From: Lepisosteus oculatus
Taxonomy: Eukaryota > Chordata > Actinopteri > Semionotiformes > Lepisosteidae
Assembly (NCBI RefSeq): GCF_040954835.1
Contig: NC_090711.1
Span: forward strand, 7,075,501 to 7,139,500
Length of the DNA stretch: 64,000 nt
Direction of reading: 5' to 3'
Shown: piece by piece, positions 19,001 through 30,243 of the stretch
How the letters are laid out: the number at the start of each line of letters is the position of its first letter
Numbering within the stretch: the first letter of the stretch is position 1
The notes under the pieces: model-generated
Seen by the model: the letters and a program-made list of their open reading frames with translations, nothing else
The model's database searches: none
What the model was told of the DNA's origin: nothing
Made by a program: the position numbers and the translations under genes

Positions 19001-19122
19001 GTTCCTCGGCTCATCCCCCGTCCTGTAATCTGGGCCTGTCTGATTCTAGTAAGAATATTCCCATTCCGGCTCTTTCGGGTACCCCATGTCCGAGGGGACT
19101 CGGACCCCAACGACGTCGCCAT
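7080..19122 (-). CDS. trpc4ap: TRPC4-associated protein (TRUSS), CUL4-DDB1 ubiquitin-ligase substrate receptor
   Basis: Nineteen coding exons, listed 5' to 3' on the - strand: 19122-18997, 15006-14878, 13959-13843, 13706-13649, 13365-13310, 13022-12894, 12425-12224, 11612-11424, 11186-11044, 10815-10687, 10530-10472, 10051-9950, 9481-9398, 9209-9119, 8947-8807, 8628-8517, 8345-8233, 7787-7581 and 7217-7080. They join in frame to 774 residues plus stop, against 797 in human. Diagnostic blocks run in order: GNILTRIRQAQITGRG (exon 1), LLSMEAMTFVTEDRK, FCRILSVTISEPDIGNDDKH, LPQSMKIVHEIMYKVEVLYV, FRLIPGLNNLFDKLIWRKH, SYFDLLGELMKFNIDAFKRF, NNFHNLLRFWQQHYLNKDKD and the end YMDIDRDFIED. Known family role: cytosolic scaffold binding TNF receptor 1 and TRPC channels, and a DDB1-CUL4 receptor that reads C-terminal degrons. 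The chosen ATG has a purine at -3 and G at +4 and follows a GAA-rich leader; an in-frame upstream ATG at 19332 is judged non-coding. Intron 17 has a GC donor, and intron 8 is stop-free. Confidence 0.95.
11187..11423 (-). other. trpc4ap intron 8: 237 nt, stop-free and a multiple of three
   Basis: The exon 8 donor reads ACAG then gtgaca (off consensus); the acceptor is cccttgcag before AATCCTCAG. Splicing gives the conserved-looking join AEHSSTESSDESTLATSPL followed by RHRLPQSMK. The intron itself is 79 sense codons with no stop, so retention would insert 79 residues in frame. The would-be insert has no resemblance to known TRPC4AP sequence. Confidence 0.7.
14165..14360. repeat. Dispersed transposon-derived fragment (family not identified)
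   Basis: The text resembles a family common in fish genomes, including phrases such as cctcatccagccacttcttg and tagtttgttccagactccca, and it sits in trpc4ap intron 2. The identification is from general recognition of the wording, not from a second copy in this window. Confidence 0.35.
15909..16238 (-). repeat. L2-type LINE 3' end
   Basis: Read on +, it begins catccattttctaagtgctt, followed by tattcaacacagggtcac, tacaccctagacagggctgg, tttggactgtggaaggaaac and ctgagcacctagaggaaatg. This is the reverse complement of the widespread fish L2-type 3' tail, whose 3' end on the - strand is the tggatga-like terminus near 15909. It is 5' truncated, as usual for LINEs. Confidence 0.75.
16245..16655 (+). 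repeat. Non-LTR retrotransposon 3' end (RT C-terminus plus 3' UTR)
   Basis: Translation gives the hallmark C-terminal peptide of fish LINE reverse transcriptases: SMGDRAFSCHAPKIRKSLPK, then a FSKLLQIQTQNLLL-like stretch interrupted by stops. The DNA ends with gtaaagcgctttgagaag, ccacctttaaaggtgatata, an aataaag signal and a ttattattt tail. It is a dead, 5'-truncated copy. Confidence 0.7.
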
Positions 19123-20895
19123 TACTTCTTCTTCCTCCTCTTCCTGAATCGTTCTAAACAGGAAGGTGCGGGTCGTCCCTTCGATAAATCGAGCCCGGCG
19201 CGCACAGCGCCACCTACCTGGAAGGCCTGGGCAGTAGTACAAAAACTGTAGGTGGTAAAAATCTGCATAGATGCCTTGCATTCCCTCAAACCTCCAAAAT
19301 TTGGAATTAGTCCAGCACATATATTCCTCCACCCCACCATATTACTGGCTAGTGTTAAGGGCTGCGTTTTGTCAAGAACATGATGACCTGGTGCAGGCAA
19401 ATGCCAAACCTGTACTCGTGAAGTGCAAGTCTAAATTAGGTCCGAGTTAAAACAGTGCTGTTCCCAAGACAGAAAACAGCCAAAGCCATCAGAAATAATG
19501 TAGGAATTCTGTTTTAACACATTGTAAAGGCAACTGTTAGAGAATTATACCTACCAGGCCGGGAGTTATTTGGTCAAACAGATCTTGAAGCAGGCCTAAA
19601 AAGTGTCTCTGTAGCAGGCTATGTGCAACTCTCAAATGGCAAAGTGCACAATAATAATAGCATGCTAAATTAATAAATAGATTAAAGTCACATTAGAAGA
19701 CAATCACTTATCAAGATCAATAACATGATGTCTGTCCATCATTAAAAGAGACATCAAGAGATTAATTATTACAAGATTGGTTTGCTTTAAGCCATGCTTT
19801 CACTTCTGTTTGATTGATTATAGATGATTGTTTTATGCTAGATGTTCTAACTGAAAATGCTTATTAACCAATTTCAGTGGCTTTATCACCTATAACAGAG
19901 GCTCTTGTGTTTCTAATATTGTCAAAGCAGAGTGATATAAAGCATTTCAAAGGAGGGAGGACAAGATCATTTATGATTCTAAAAAACAGCCAGGCATTTG
20001 CCAAGTACAAGAAATTATCAAATGATAGATTATATTTTTTAATTATGTGGCAATGGTGATGATGAGTCTGAAACAGGTTTGAGTGCAATGAAAGTTTCCA
20101 TCAGTGGAGCAGTTCCCCGGACAATGAAAGTTTGAATTTGGTGAATAAAATGGAAGTCAGATAGCCTCTGTGGAACTATGCATTATGCAGGACACCATTT
20201 CATCACATATTAACAGTATCTACTAATACCATAAAAGCAACTAATAGCAGTTGGTTTAAGTGGCTGTATTTTGCCCAACACTGATGGCATGTTGTGAGCA
20301 GGAAAATTGTTGCAGCATCTTGTAAGGAAGAAATCAGTACACTTTGGTTGGCTGTTAATGAAATCAGCTAAGTTTAAATTCAATTGGTGCAGTAGTACTC
20401 AGGACAGAGGGAGTCAGGGTTACGAGAACTACATTGAGTGCATGTGGCCAAGTGGTTATACATGTAGGAATTACAGTGTCAATTATATTCTAGCTGACAT
20501 TACTTAACACTAACCTTAAAATTTCTGAAAATTGTCACACCAAAATCCTATCTACCTCGAGACATCTAAGAAATGTCCTTCTTGAAGCCTTTATGTTTTT
20601 GATTTCATAAATGGCAATTAAATATCTCAAGAGTGATATTAGCAGATAATTCAAAAATATATCTGAGTGTACTATAGAAACTAAATTTAAAAAAATATTC
20701 AATTTGTGTTTAATTTTAAAAGGCTAGAATATACTGTATTTCCTGTGTATTTAAATTCTTTATGCACAATGGCGATCCAATAGGTTTAAAATAGATGAGA
20801 ACATTAGGTATTCATTTAGGTGCATCGAGTTACAAATGGACATTTACAACATTCTCCTCTGGGGACCCCTCCCGTAAACAACCCAGGTTAACAGA
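19123..20895. other. Intergenic spacer between edem2 3' end and trpc4ap 5' end, including the trpc4ap promoter
   Basis: About 1.9 kb separate the edem2 stop (21007) from the trpc4ap ATG (19122), with both genes on the - strand. The 100 bases upstream of the trpc4ap ATG are GC/CpG-rich (gagcccggcgcgcacagcgc near 19190-19210) and have no obvious TATA box, suggesting a housekeeping-type promoter. From 19.3 to 20.9 kb I see AT-rich unique sequence with no gene. Confidence 0.5.
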
Positions 20896-20984
20896 TTTAT
20901 TAATTTATTAAAGAAAACTGGTGAAACATCACCAAGAATAAAACTGGGACACTCCGGCATTCGAAATAAATAAAACCATTTATT
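20896..20984 (-). terminator. Cluster of poly(A) signals for edem2
   Basis: Three AATAAA hexamers read on the - strand lie downstream of the edem2 stop codon (21009-21007): at 20984-20979, 20909-20904 and 20901-20896. The 3' UTR is therefore probably only about 50-130 nt. Confidence 0.55.
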
Positions 20985-21006
20985 CTCAGCAATGAAAACA
21001 GCCCTG

Positions 21007-24000
21007 TCACGTGGTGTCGGTGAACACCTGGCCCAGTATGGAGAGCTTGGAGGTGAAGGGCTGCATGGGGCAGGTGAGGATCGGGGCTTTCCTCCTCTCC
21101 CCGTGCTTGAGCGCGATGCTCTCGGAAAAGGCCTGTCCCTTCGGCTCGCCGCCCTCCGGCTCTCCGCGGGCGGCGCCGGCCGGGCCGGGCGGCTGGGTCA
21201 GGCCCAGGAGGAGCTCCTGCAGCTCCTGCTGCTCCGCCAGAGCCCGGCTGCAGCAGTGCAGGGCCGCAGGGTCCAGCGGGTGAGCCTCGGTATTGAAGAC
21301 ATACCCGCCGGCCCCCAGGACGCACTCTCCCCAGGGCCCACTCACGATGTCAAACTCGGAGCCGGTGTTGTGCAGGAAGTTGTCGGGATCAAAGAGCAGA
21401 TAGAGGTACTTGACTGTCTCAGCCAGGAAGAAGGACTCCATCCGATTATCCAGCTTGTGATCTCTGACATCTTTTACCTAGGAACAATATATAATGTATA
21501 CATAACTGGTATCACCTAAGATGTACGGAATTACTATTTGGCAGCTTTAAAACTAGATGATAAAAGACCCAAACATGATCTGTCTTAAATTGAAACATCT
21601 TAGTCTATCCAGAAGTACCAAGGTTAAAACAGATTTGTCCAGAATCAAAGATTCAGATGCACCGTTAATTAATTAAAAAATATTAAAATGAAAATTAAAA
21701 ATATTAACTACCCGAGTAAGATAGACAATTAACTCAAGATACAATCCATATTCCAATGACCTAAGTGAGGGCACAGCCCTGTTGGGACTACATTCCCCAG
21801 AACCCTCTGGGAAAATGAACCACTGCTCTCAGTTGCCTTATCAGATGCTCAAAAAAGCAGGAAGCAGACACTCTCTGAGTCAGTCACTGAGATGTCTGTC
21901 GTCTGAAAAGCAGAAGGCAGGACCTCTCTGTGCACCATTCACAGGAGGGAGAAGGAGTGACTCAAAAAGCTTCTGCTTCCTGCTTCTTAAAGTCAACTGA
22001 CCAACCGTCTTCAAGCATCAGGTCAGGAGACTGAGAGCAGCAGCTCACTTCCACAGAGGTTTCTGGGGAATGTTGTCCCGACAGAGCTGTGATCTCATAA
22101 ATAAATAATAAATACTACTCCTACAATGGCACAGCAATTCCGTTTTAAAGATCCATTTCTACTGCTTGTGAAAAGTATTCATATTCACATTTCAAGCATC
22201 ACAATATGCACAATTTACTTCTAACATAGAAAACAAACTGAAGAAAAACAGTGTTTTTGATAAGGAGCTTGGTTGCAAATGCACCCTGTATTTATTGCGC
22301 TTTCCTCATTTTTAAAAGAAGCAGTAGTTCAGAAATATTTCACACAGAGGTTTCTAAATCAAGGCAGTAATCTTTACAATCTGCACTTACAGTGGCAAAG
22401 CCACAGCTGACCCGGCTGATCTTCTCAATGGACTCCACCGCGTCCCGGCCCAGCTCGAGCAGGGTGGGGTCCCCTGTGGCCCGGTACAGGTACATGGCAC
22501 TCTCTATCAGTTCTGGGACACGTGGGGCACATGTTAGGAACCGAAACCGAGCCGAACCCGAAAACACGCACACCGGTTTTTATCAGAAGTCAAATGGCAT
22601 ACTGAAAACCTTAGAAAATGCTTGCCGGCTGCCTTTCAACCTTCTGCTTTTGTCCTCTTTTAAGGAGTACTTGCCTTTAAAATTTCAGCACAGCGCTTCT
22701 ACAAGTGCACAAAGAAGGGTCTACTACTACTACTATCCTTAATAATATCCTTTCTCCTTATATAGTGCTTTTCTGAACACTCTACTCAAAGCATTTTACA
22801 GGTAATGGGGACTCCCCTCCACCACCACCATTGTGTAACACCCACCTGGATAATGCAAAGGCAGCCAAAGTGCGCCAGTACGCTCCCCACACACCCGCTA
22901 TCAGTGGGGAGGAGAGCAGAGGCCATCTAGGCCATTAGGAGGCCATGACTGGTAAAGGCCAAGGCGGAAATTTTGCCAGGACGCTGGGGTTACACCACTA
23001 TTCTTTTCGAGAAACACCCTTGAATTTTTAATGACCATGGGAAGTTAGGTGCTCGGTTTTATATCTCTTCTGAGGGACAGCACCACAGTGTCCTAATCAC
23101 TATACTGGGACATTAGGACCCAGAACAAACCACAGGGTGAGCACTTCCTATTGGTCTCACTAACACCTCTTAGCAACTAAGCTTTCCCAGGAGGTCTCCC
23201 ATCCAGGTACTGGACAGGCTCACACCTGGGTAGCTGCTGGCATATATATAAGTGCTACTCATATACTGTAAGTGTAGGGTGGAACCCACACACCTTCAAA
23301 ATTCTATAAAGTGCACATTAAACCTGGATAGGTTCTATAGGAAATGTACAAGCACAGTTGTCTACCTGGTCGGAGGGGGTATCCCTCTCTCTTATCCACA
23401 GTGTACCCCTGTGGGATGCTGTAGAATTCAGGCAGCCCTCCGAACTGTCTCCACACTGTGTAATAATTGTGAAACGTTTTCATGGCATTATCTATATCGC
23501 CGATCAGACTCTGAAACAGAAACACAGGCCAATCAGTAAATACACAGATAGTCTAACCTTACCAGCAGAACTACAGTATATCCATCACAGGTTCAATCTG
23601 TTAGACGCAGAGCATGTTATTTAAGACGGATTGTAATGCAGGGTTTGTGTATTTGCACTTCATGACAGAGGATGGCGCCAACCTCTAACTTTTGAAATTG
23701 TATGTACATACATAAACTGTTAATACTTGTACAGTGCAGCGCAATGCAAATTCTGCCAACACCTTGCCTTGAGTGTAAGACTAAGGTCCTATCTTGACAG
23801 AAGGCAAGAAGAATGCTGAAGTATTTAAAAAGTTGCCCAAGTATTTCACCTGCAGCCCTGGCCAGAATGCTTCCAGTGACTGAAAGATTGGCATGGACAC
23901 AGTGCCTCTGTGCATCTGAACCCATAAGTACCAGTCGTCAAACTTGGTGTAGTTTCTGATCGCCTTGTCATACTCTGTAAAGACACAATAAGAAAATAAT

Positions 24001-27000
24001 AACTCTGTAGCTAACATTATAAGGACAATGAAGAATGAGAAATGAAATGCTTCCATATAATCACATTAATCTCATCATGTTCAATAAATTTGTGTGTGGA
24101 CAGCAGATGGAGCTATTATATCCCTTACAATTTGCAAAATAGCTGTCACAATTAAATTGGTACACTGAATATCTCTTGAAATAAAAAATGAAGCAGTCAT
24201 ACCTAAAGATGGTGTATGTAAATGTAGCAGCTAAAGGGAGAGGGCTTGAAAGCATCTCACTTGTTAACTTCACAGATGTCAAGCAATCTGGAAACAGGGT
24301 GTGACTTCTCACCTGAGAACATAGACATCAGCTCCTCATCTTGCAGCATGATAGCTCCCTTCACCAAGTACTCAAAGTATGAATCCACGCCAGCTCCTAT
24401 TCCAGCGTCTTGCGCCACCCACTTCGAGGTGACCACATTAATGTGGTTCCCCACCTGAGAAGCACAGACACGCAACACACACATCACTGCACCTCTTGCG
24501 AAATGTCCAGAAAGGAGTATCCAAAGGGCCTTTGTTCTCACTGGTTCTGAAAGTTTCACAAAACATTAAAAATAGCATAATTGCCTATAAACGTTGTTTA
24601 CTTGGGTGCAACAAGAGAAAAATAAAAGAGATCACAGTTCCCACTGGAATTCTATGTGATGAAATGGCTGACTTCTACCGTCTACTGACTAAATGATAAC
24701 TGCATGTCATGCAAATATTTTTAAATCTGAAAACAAAGATTATCAGCCGTGTAAGGTCTCCGGAGATAGGTTTATAAAAGGAAGATATTTTTGTAATCAT
24801 GTACTACTGGTACTGGACATAAGCCCAGTCCCTAACAAGATGGAGCTCTGGATGGCCATCTTGCTAGTGGCTAGGGTTATATGCAATACCTGGAGGATGC
24901 GATTAGAAAAAATAACTTCTGACTATAGCCCTGCTCGTGGAGACATTACTCCAGGCCGCTTCTTTTCAGTTCTGTCAGCAGGTATAACGCTACCAGGCTT
25001 CAGGTCTCTCCTCACCAGTCCAATGTCAGAGCGTGTTTTCCAGAGTGCTCTCAAGGCCTTGCGAGCCACTTCCTCAAAAACAGGGTCGCCAGTGAGCCGG
25101 CTGAGGGCAGCGAACTCCAAGATGAAGGTGCCGGCGCCAGCAGTGCAAGTCACAGGGGTCTCGGTGGGGTTGACGCCCAGGAGCAGGTTCACTGTGCCAT
25201 AGGGCAGGCCAGTCGGTGTCTGGAAGGCTTAGTGGAGACGGAATATCAAAAAAGAAATCTCTGCGGCATATCATTACACTGTATGAAATCAGTGTTTATG
25301 GCCAACTGCACAGAAAAAAGTGTTTGTTGACAGCATGGAAAGAAGCCACCAATCTGACTGTGTATAGTGTACATTACTATAGCACACTATTATTGTGAAT
25401 AATTATCTCCTGTATTATTACTGTCTGCTAAGCATTTATAGAGCCAAAAGATATTTGATGGTTTTATTGCTACTGCATGCGGTGATGTGTGCAATGGCTT
25501 ACATAAGAAACATTTGCACAATCAGAATTTTGAATTTTCATTCATTCTCCCTTTCAGATTTCATTCTCCCTCTTGCCCAAGTCTCATACACCTCATTAAT
25601 CTTATTATTATTAAGTCACTGAAGGGTTCATTATGAAATGGGACAGCTCTGTTCTTACATTCTTGATTTAGGAAAAAGAAGGCCGCTACTTTTGCATGAA
25701 GGTAAAATCTAATGAACGTGTTGATTCAACATCAGTAGAGGAAGCCCTGCTCACCTGGCAGGAGCTTGCGAGCAGCCTCTTCGGCCATCCTGAGAAGAGG
25801 TCCAGAGCAAGGCCAGCCTGGCTCCACCTCCACCCCTGCCCTCTTTGACAGCAAGTGGGCTGAAAGGAGGCCTCCCACCACTGAGGGGAAAAAAAACAAT
25901 AAGGCCAACTGATTCTGCTTTCTGATGTAATGCACAATGCAAACATCCCATACAGTATATCTCATAAAAAAAGAGGAAATTGGTCTGTCAACATCTGTCA
26001 AGACAACATCTGTCAGGCAATAGCAATAACCCACAGTGTGCTTGTTACTGTAGGTCTTTCATGGAGAATCCCAAGACCATAAATGTGGGTGGAGATTATA
26101 CCTACCAGAAACTTGCCTTAATTAGGGCAGTGGAGGAAGCAACAGAAAAGTAGTTATACAAAAAGCATTTGTATTGAATCACCCATAGGCTGCGTCTGTT
26201 TTTTCTAATTTATATTTTCATGAAATTGAATCCACACTGTTTTCACATAAATTATATTTTAACTTACTGAACAGTACCCCATCAACGCAGTGAAGCCTGT
26301 ACATTGTGTTGTTGCATGCATCAGTGGGTATATCAAAAGTGCCTGAGTAATTTTCTTATGGATTTTTGTCAAAGTTATGGGCTGTGTTAAAATTAAGGAA
26401 TAAAAAACATTTGCCATAACGTGTAATTATCAATGTTCGTCCTGATTTCATTAAAATACTTTACAAAATGAACCTGAGAAAAATGTTTTTTTCTAAGTGA
26501 AAAGGGGTTATTTGATATACATAGTTTGCTACAAGAATAAGCTGACGGTTGCTGATTCAATGATTCATTTCTGGTTTATGTGATATTGATTATGAAGTGA
26601 ATATTCAAACTGTGTATTGCTCGAGCCACACTCCGTCTTTAGCTCTTTCCCTAAGGGTGACGAGGGAGGGGCTAAGAAACTAAAAATTGGTTTTGTCAGG
26701 AAGTTCAGTCCTTTTGGTGGTGAGGGCACCAGTGATTGGGGTTCAATTCCCCATTGGATCTGTCTACCCTGAGCATTAAAACACTAAATCTCAATTAACA
26801 CAATCATCCATTTTCTTCTCAGTGTATCAAGCACTCTGCAACATAACCGATAAACATGCGACAGATCCTGTATATTTCACACAGATACTTGTGTTTCAGG
26901 GATCTTGCTATGAAAACACTGCCTGTAAGCGGAACATTTTGTATTACCTTCCATGTGTTCTCAACAACTCACCCCTGATATTGGTTTCAAACACAGATGC

Positions 27001-28558
27001 ATTCACATCAATGTCAAAGTCCACTGTATCCTGAAGCAGAGCAGCCACCCGCTGGAACTCTGTATTGTTTCCAAGGATCTAAAGAAAAAGACAGAACATC
27101 TGAATGCAGCATACTAGGCTTAGGCCTAATTATACTGTGTAATTATACTGTGTAATTGTATAATTTGCTGGTAATAAACACCTGCCGTGTTCCTGTGCTC
27201 TGACTTTGGGATGTGGCATTCCTCCTTTAGAGGAGGAGGCGGGGGCATTATAAACACTCTTTTTATGTAACAATCTTTTACACTGCCAATAAAAATTGCT
27301 GCCAAGAGGAGGAAGTTAACTCACCAAAAGAGTGTCAAGTGCATCAATCAACGTCAGAGAAAAACTATAGGAAATGGAAAAACGTGTCACTTAGTTCAAT
27401 TCTACACAGCAGCTATAAATCTGAACGGGGAAGAGGTGGGGACATAGGGTACCTGCCCCACGTGTCCTGCCCATCACAGGTCAGAGGTCGCAGCTCATCG
27501 TAAGGAAAGGCGTTGTCAAGGTAGCTGTTGTAGGCATGATAAAACATGGACTTTATTCTTTCCCTATAAAAATAGAGAGAGCATAATTTTGAAATACAAA
27601 CGTGAACAAGACTCCTAGGTAAAAGGATAAGAATAGTCAACAAAAGATGAAAATCTCAAAGGTCTTTTAACATTTAACAAAAATAGTGTACTGCTACACA
27701 GCACCATAAGGCTGCTTTTGCATAAATTCAATATATTACAAACTATCATTTCACTTTCATAACAGGCCTACATTGATTTTCTCCAAAGTTAAAACACTGA
27801 TATTTGGCCATGGGGGACCACAATAAATCCTAACCTTAAGGAATAATATTGGTTAGTCAGCTAAGGAAAACTATGACTGATGAGTCAGTTGCCATACAAT
27901 CCTAAAAATATAAAGACTATTTAGTTCATTCGCATTCTGGCCATATACTCCATAGGACTTGAAACCACTTTTATCTCTGTGCTTATTGTAGAGAATTTAC
28001 AAACTTCAGTTGAAACGAATGGTCTTAGTTTAAGAGCTTTTGTGGGGGGTAATGATGTTTATCCCGGCTGCTCTCACACTACTATAATAATAAAAATAAT
28101 TCCTCGCATTTATGAAATAAGGATGATAAAACATTTTAACAAATAGCAGGGAACAAATGGACCTTTGGCCATTTAAAGTCTGGTACAACGCTTTTTCGTG
28201 ACTTTCAAGATTTACAATATTAGAATACCTTTAATTTCTAAAGTTCTGAGAAAAGTTTTTTTTCGAAGTGAGGGCGTCTGAGCGATATACAATACTTGAT
28301 ACAACAGGCATTGCTTTCTGAATGATTACTTCCTGTTTATGTGATCATAATACTAATTGCGAATTTATTTAAGCTACGTACTGCTACGTATTTAGCCAGA
28401 CTCCGGCTGTAGCGAGGTTCCCCCTGAAGAAACAGTCTGTTCCAAACGAACCTGTAATGTGCCATGTCTTGTTCTGTAATGTCTTTTCCTCTGGCATGGT
28501 TTATTATTGGCAAAACATTAATGACACAAAAAATTACTGTGCAGAGGTACTTCAGCAT
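21007..28558 (-). CDS. edem2: ER degradation-enhancing alpha-mannosidase-like protein 2 (GH47)
   Basis: Eleven coding exons on the - strand: 28558-28452, 27563-27453, 27364-27325, 27078-26973, 25880-25755, 25227-25016, 24454-24313, 23974-23850, 23510-23366, 22512-22391 and 21477-21007. They join in frame to 568 residues, against 578 in human. A signal peptide ([17 protein letters not shown]) leads into the GH47 barrel: [118 protein letters not shown] and the Ca-site-type [16 protein letters not shown]. Known role: with TXNDC11 in the ER lumen it supports the first mannose trimming that commits misfolded glycoproteins to ERAD. The C-terminal [12 protein letters not shown] keeps the cysteine that I recall as the TXNDC11 disulfide partner. 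The C-terminal region before it is GC-rich, with an insertion rich in P, G and A (roughly residues 480-520). An in-frame ATG at 28612 would lengthen the N-terminus by 18 residues ahead of the signal peptide; I prefer 28558. Confidence 0.96.
21768..22095. mobile_element. Non-autonomous DNA transposon (MITE-like, about 320 bp) with long terminal inverted repeats
   Basis: The left end, cacagccctgttgggactac then attccccagaaccctctggg, matches the reverse complement of the right end (cacagctctgtcgggacaac then attccccagaaacctctgtg). The similarity continues inward to ctgctctcag for about 60 bp at roughly 80 percent identity. It lies in edem2 intron 10. A clean target-site duplication is not obvious, so the superfamily (hAT-like by the CACAG start) is uncertain. 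Confidence 0.65.
22735..23262 (-). repeat. 5S rRNA-derived SINE, copy 2 (edem2 intron 9)
   Basis: Reverse orientation. On the - strand the head near 23240-23165 reads gtgagcctgtccagtacctg, then gatgggagacctcctgggaa, matching the 5S rRNA box C region. The body shares gtgttagtgagaccaatagg and gtcccagtatagtgattagg with the other copies. The 3' end at 22740-22790 reads tactcaaagc / ccttatatag on + as the reverse complement of the common tail. Confidence 0.8.
26400..26640. repeat. Ancient unidentified repeat, copy A (edem2 intron 4)
   Basis: This segment aligns without major gaps to 28190-28410. Shared text includes a ctgagaaaa(a/g)..ttttttt run, gaagtga/taagtga, gatatacat/gatatacaa, gaatgattac / caatgattca, the string tggtttatgtgat / ctgtttatgtgat, and gccacactccg / gccagactccg. 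Identity is roughly two thirds by eye. The family is not recognised. Confidence 0.5.
28190..28410. repeat. Ancient unidentified repeat, copy B (edem2 intron 1)
   Basis: Partner of the segment at 26400-26640, in the same orientation. It ends about 40 bases from the edem2 exon 1 splice donor (28452 on +). Confidence 0.5.
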
Positions 28559-28612
28559 GGAGAACCGGGAAATGGAGAAAGGACGACTCAAGTCGCTGTC
28601 TAGATGCAACAT

Positions 28613-30059
28613 TAATTTCTTAAGAAAAATTACATTAAGGAAAAAAAAGTATCCCCACTTCTTCTCGCAAAGCTGTTTAGAAAACGTATGAGGAAGCGAT
28701 TCAACTACCAGATCAGCCTTGAATCCAGCGCTGACGTCATTATTGAGCGACGGAGGGCTCTTTTTTTTAAAGGGGCAGCCCTTAATTCATTATATTCCAA
28801 AATGCCAGATATCTTCTGATTTTCGATTTACGTTATCATTCTCAATAAAATACGATTTATTCTCATCAGTTTCTCACACACATTATGTTCCGTCAGTTCT
28901 CCGATTTTTTTTGTTGCCATAAGACATTAATGTGTATTGTTTTTTAAACAAATATTTGTCAAGGAGGAAAACATGAGGAGACCCCTGTCGGTCAGAATAG
29001 ATATTGCAGGAAGTGCACCTGGCCGAGTCCAAAACTACCTTTTATTTGGCTTCTGTCCTAAGAATTTAATGAAGATAAAAAGTTGAAAGCATTGTCATTT
29101 TGCGTATCGAATAAAATATCATACTGTACTTAAAATTCACATTAATCTCAGGATCACAAATACAAAGTGCTTGACTGTACAGTAAACATTATTACAAGTA
29201 CAAGTACAACTTATATATACAGGTAGGTAGCTGTGTCAGCATTCGTAAGTAGTAAAAATCATTATTTTGACCTTGCTGTCCCGATACGTTTGAAGGTCAG
29301 CGTGTGTAATAGTATACAAGCACACATGCCTATAGACTACAGGCATTATATTCAGACGCTAGAAAATGGCCCACAAAATATTTCCACCATATTATCAAAA
29401 CAAGGGGTATGTATGACATAGTTTGTTACTGGGAATCCTACAATGATTGAAAAGCTGTAGCTGAGGGAAGAAGGGTATGTGGTTTTAATCGCGTTCTCCA
29501 GCTTTTCTATCTTACAAGGTAGTCCAACAGAATGCAGTCTAATACAATACAGGACCATGACATCAGCTGACACTTCTCATTCAAGGTTACGGGCTAATGA
29601 ACCACTCGACTTTCAATTTAACCCCAATGTCCACATATATGAACACACACACTGTACTGTTAATTGAACAGTCTAGATATATATATATTGCTTTTATGAT
29701 GTTGTTAGATATATTTTGTTTTTATAACTAGCGAAACGTTTCAGCTGTTTGTGGACGTGTCCGTATTAATCTCTATATAGCACAATACAGTACATATGCT
29801 CCAAACCGGTTCGCAGAACACGCGTTGCTGCTGCCTGCTGTCTTCAAATAGCTGTTGTACCTTGCACTTTCCTCATGGTGTCACGATCTAATACGCCATG
29901 CTGTGGTTTTTATTTCACACTTTTAAAATAGAACATCATAGCTTTATAGTTTTACAAAACATAGCTGAGCTGCAAAGGAGCATATCTCGTTTTCTTTTTT
30001 TTATGCCCAACCTCCTGGGGGCGTAAAATATTCTCCTTTTGGCTCGTAGGGGTTGTCCT
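28613..30059. promoter_or_regulatory. Divergent intergenic region between edem2 and ndrg3
   Basis: edem2 is transcribed leftward from about 28.6-28.8 kb, and ndrg3 rightward from about 30.1 kb. No coding exon is seen between them. The stretch near 29.99-30.06 kb just before ndrg3 exon 1 is moderately CpG-rich; no convincing TATA box is seen for either gene. A short alternating AT run lies at 29676-29690. Confidence 0.5.
28732..28739. promoter_or_regulatory. Palindromic CRE/ATF site upstream of edem2
   Basis: A perfect TGACGTCA lies about 175 bases upstream of the preferred edem2 ATG. CRE/ATF-type sites bind CREB and ATF family factors, and related UPR elements share the TGACGT core. EDEM genes are known unfolded-protein-response targets, so a role in edem2 induction is plausible but unproven. 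Confidence 0.4.
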
Positions 30060-30243
30060 ATTGCTGTCTTCGGCGCATCATGTAGTACCGCCCTTCAAGT
30101 GTGAGACTGGCGTCATTCGGGCAGGAATTGAGACAGCTCGGGAGAAACGTGTAGTGGAAGAAGACGGTGGATCCGGAATCTTTACAAATTGCACGCACAT
30201 TTTCGGAGAAGCTAAAGCCTTTTGTTTTTAGTCTAAGCAAGCG
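30060..30243 (+). other. ndrg3: ndrg3 exon 1 (5' UTR, non-coding)
   Basis: A CpG-containing segment ends at a strong splice donor (aagcg then gtgagta at 30244). It carries no ATG in frame with the ndrg3 body, which fits the known gene structure, where translation begins in exon 2. The 5' boundary is a guess because no transcript evidence is available here. Confidence 0.5.

Noticed and set aside
18940-19332. 70-residue N-terminal extension of trpc4ap from an upstream ATG
   Set aside because: The extension has no family similarity and includes a GAA-repeat leader; the ATG at 19122 gives the expected short N-terminus.
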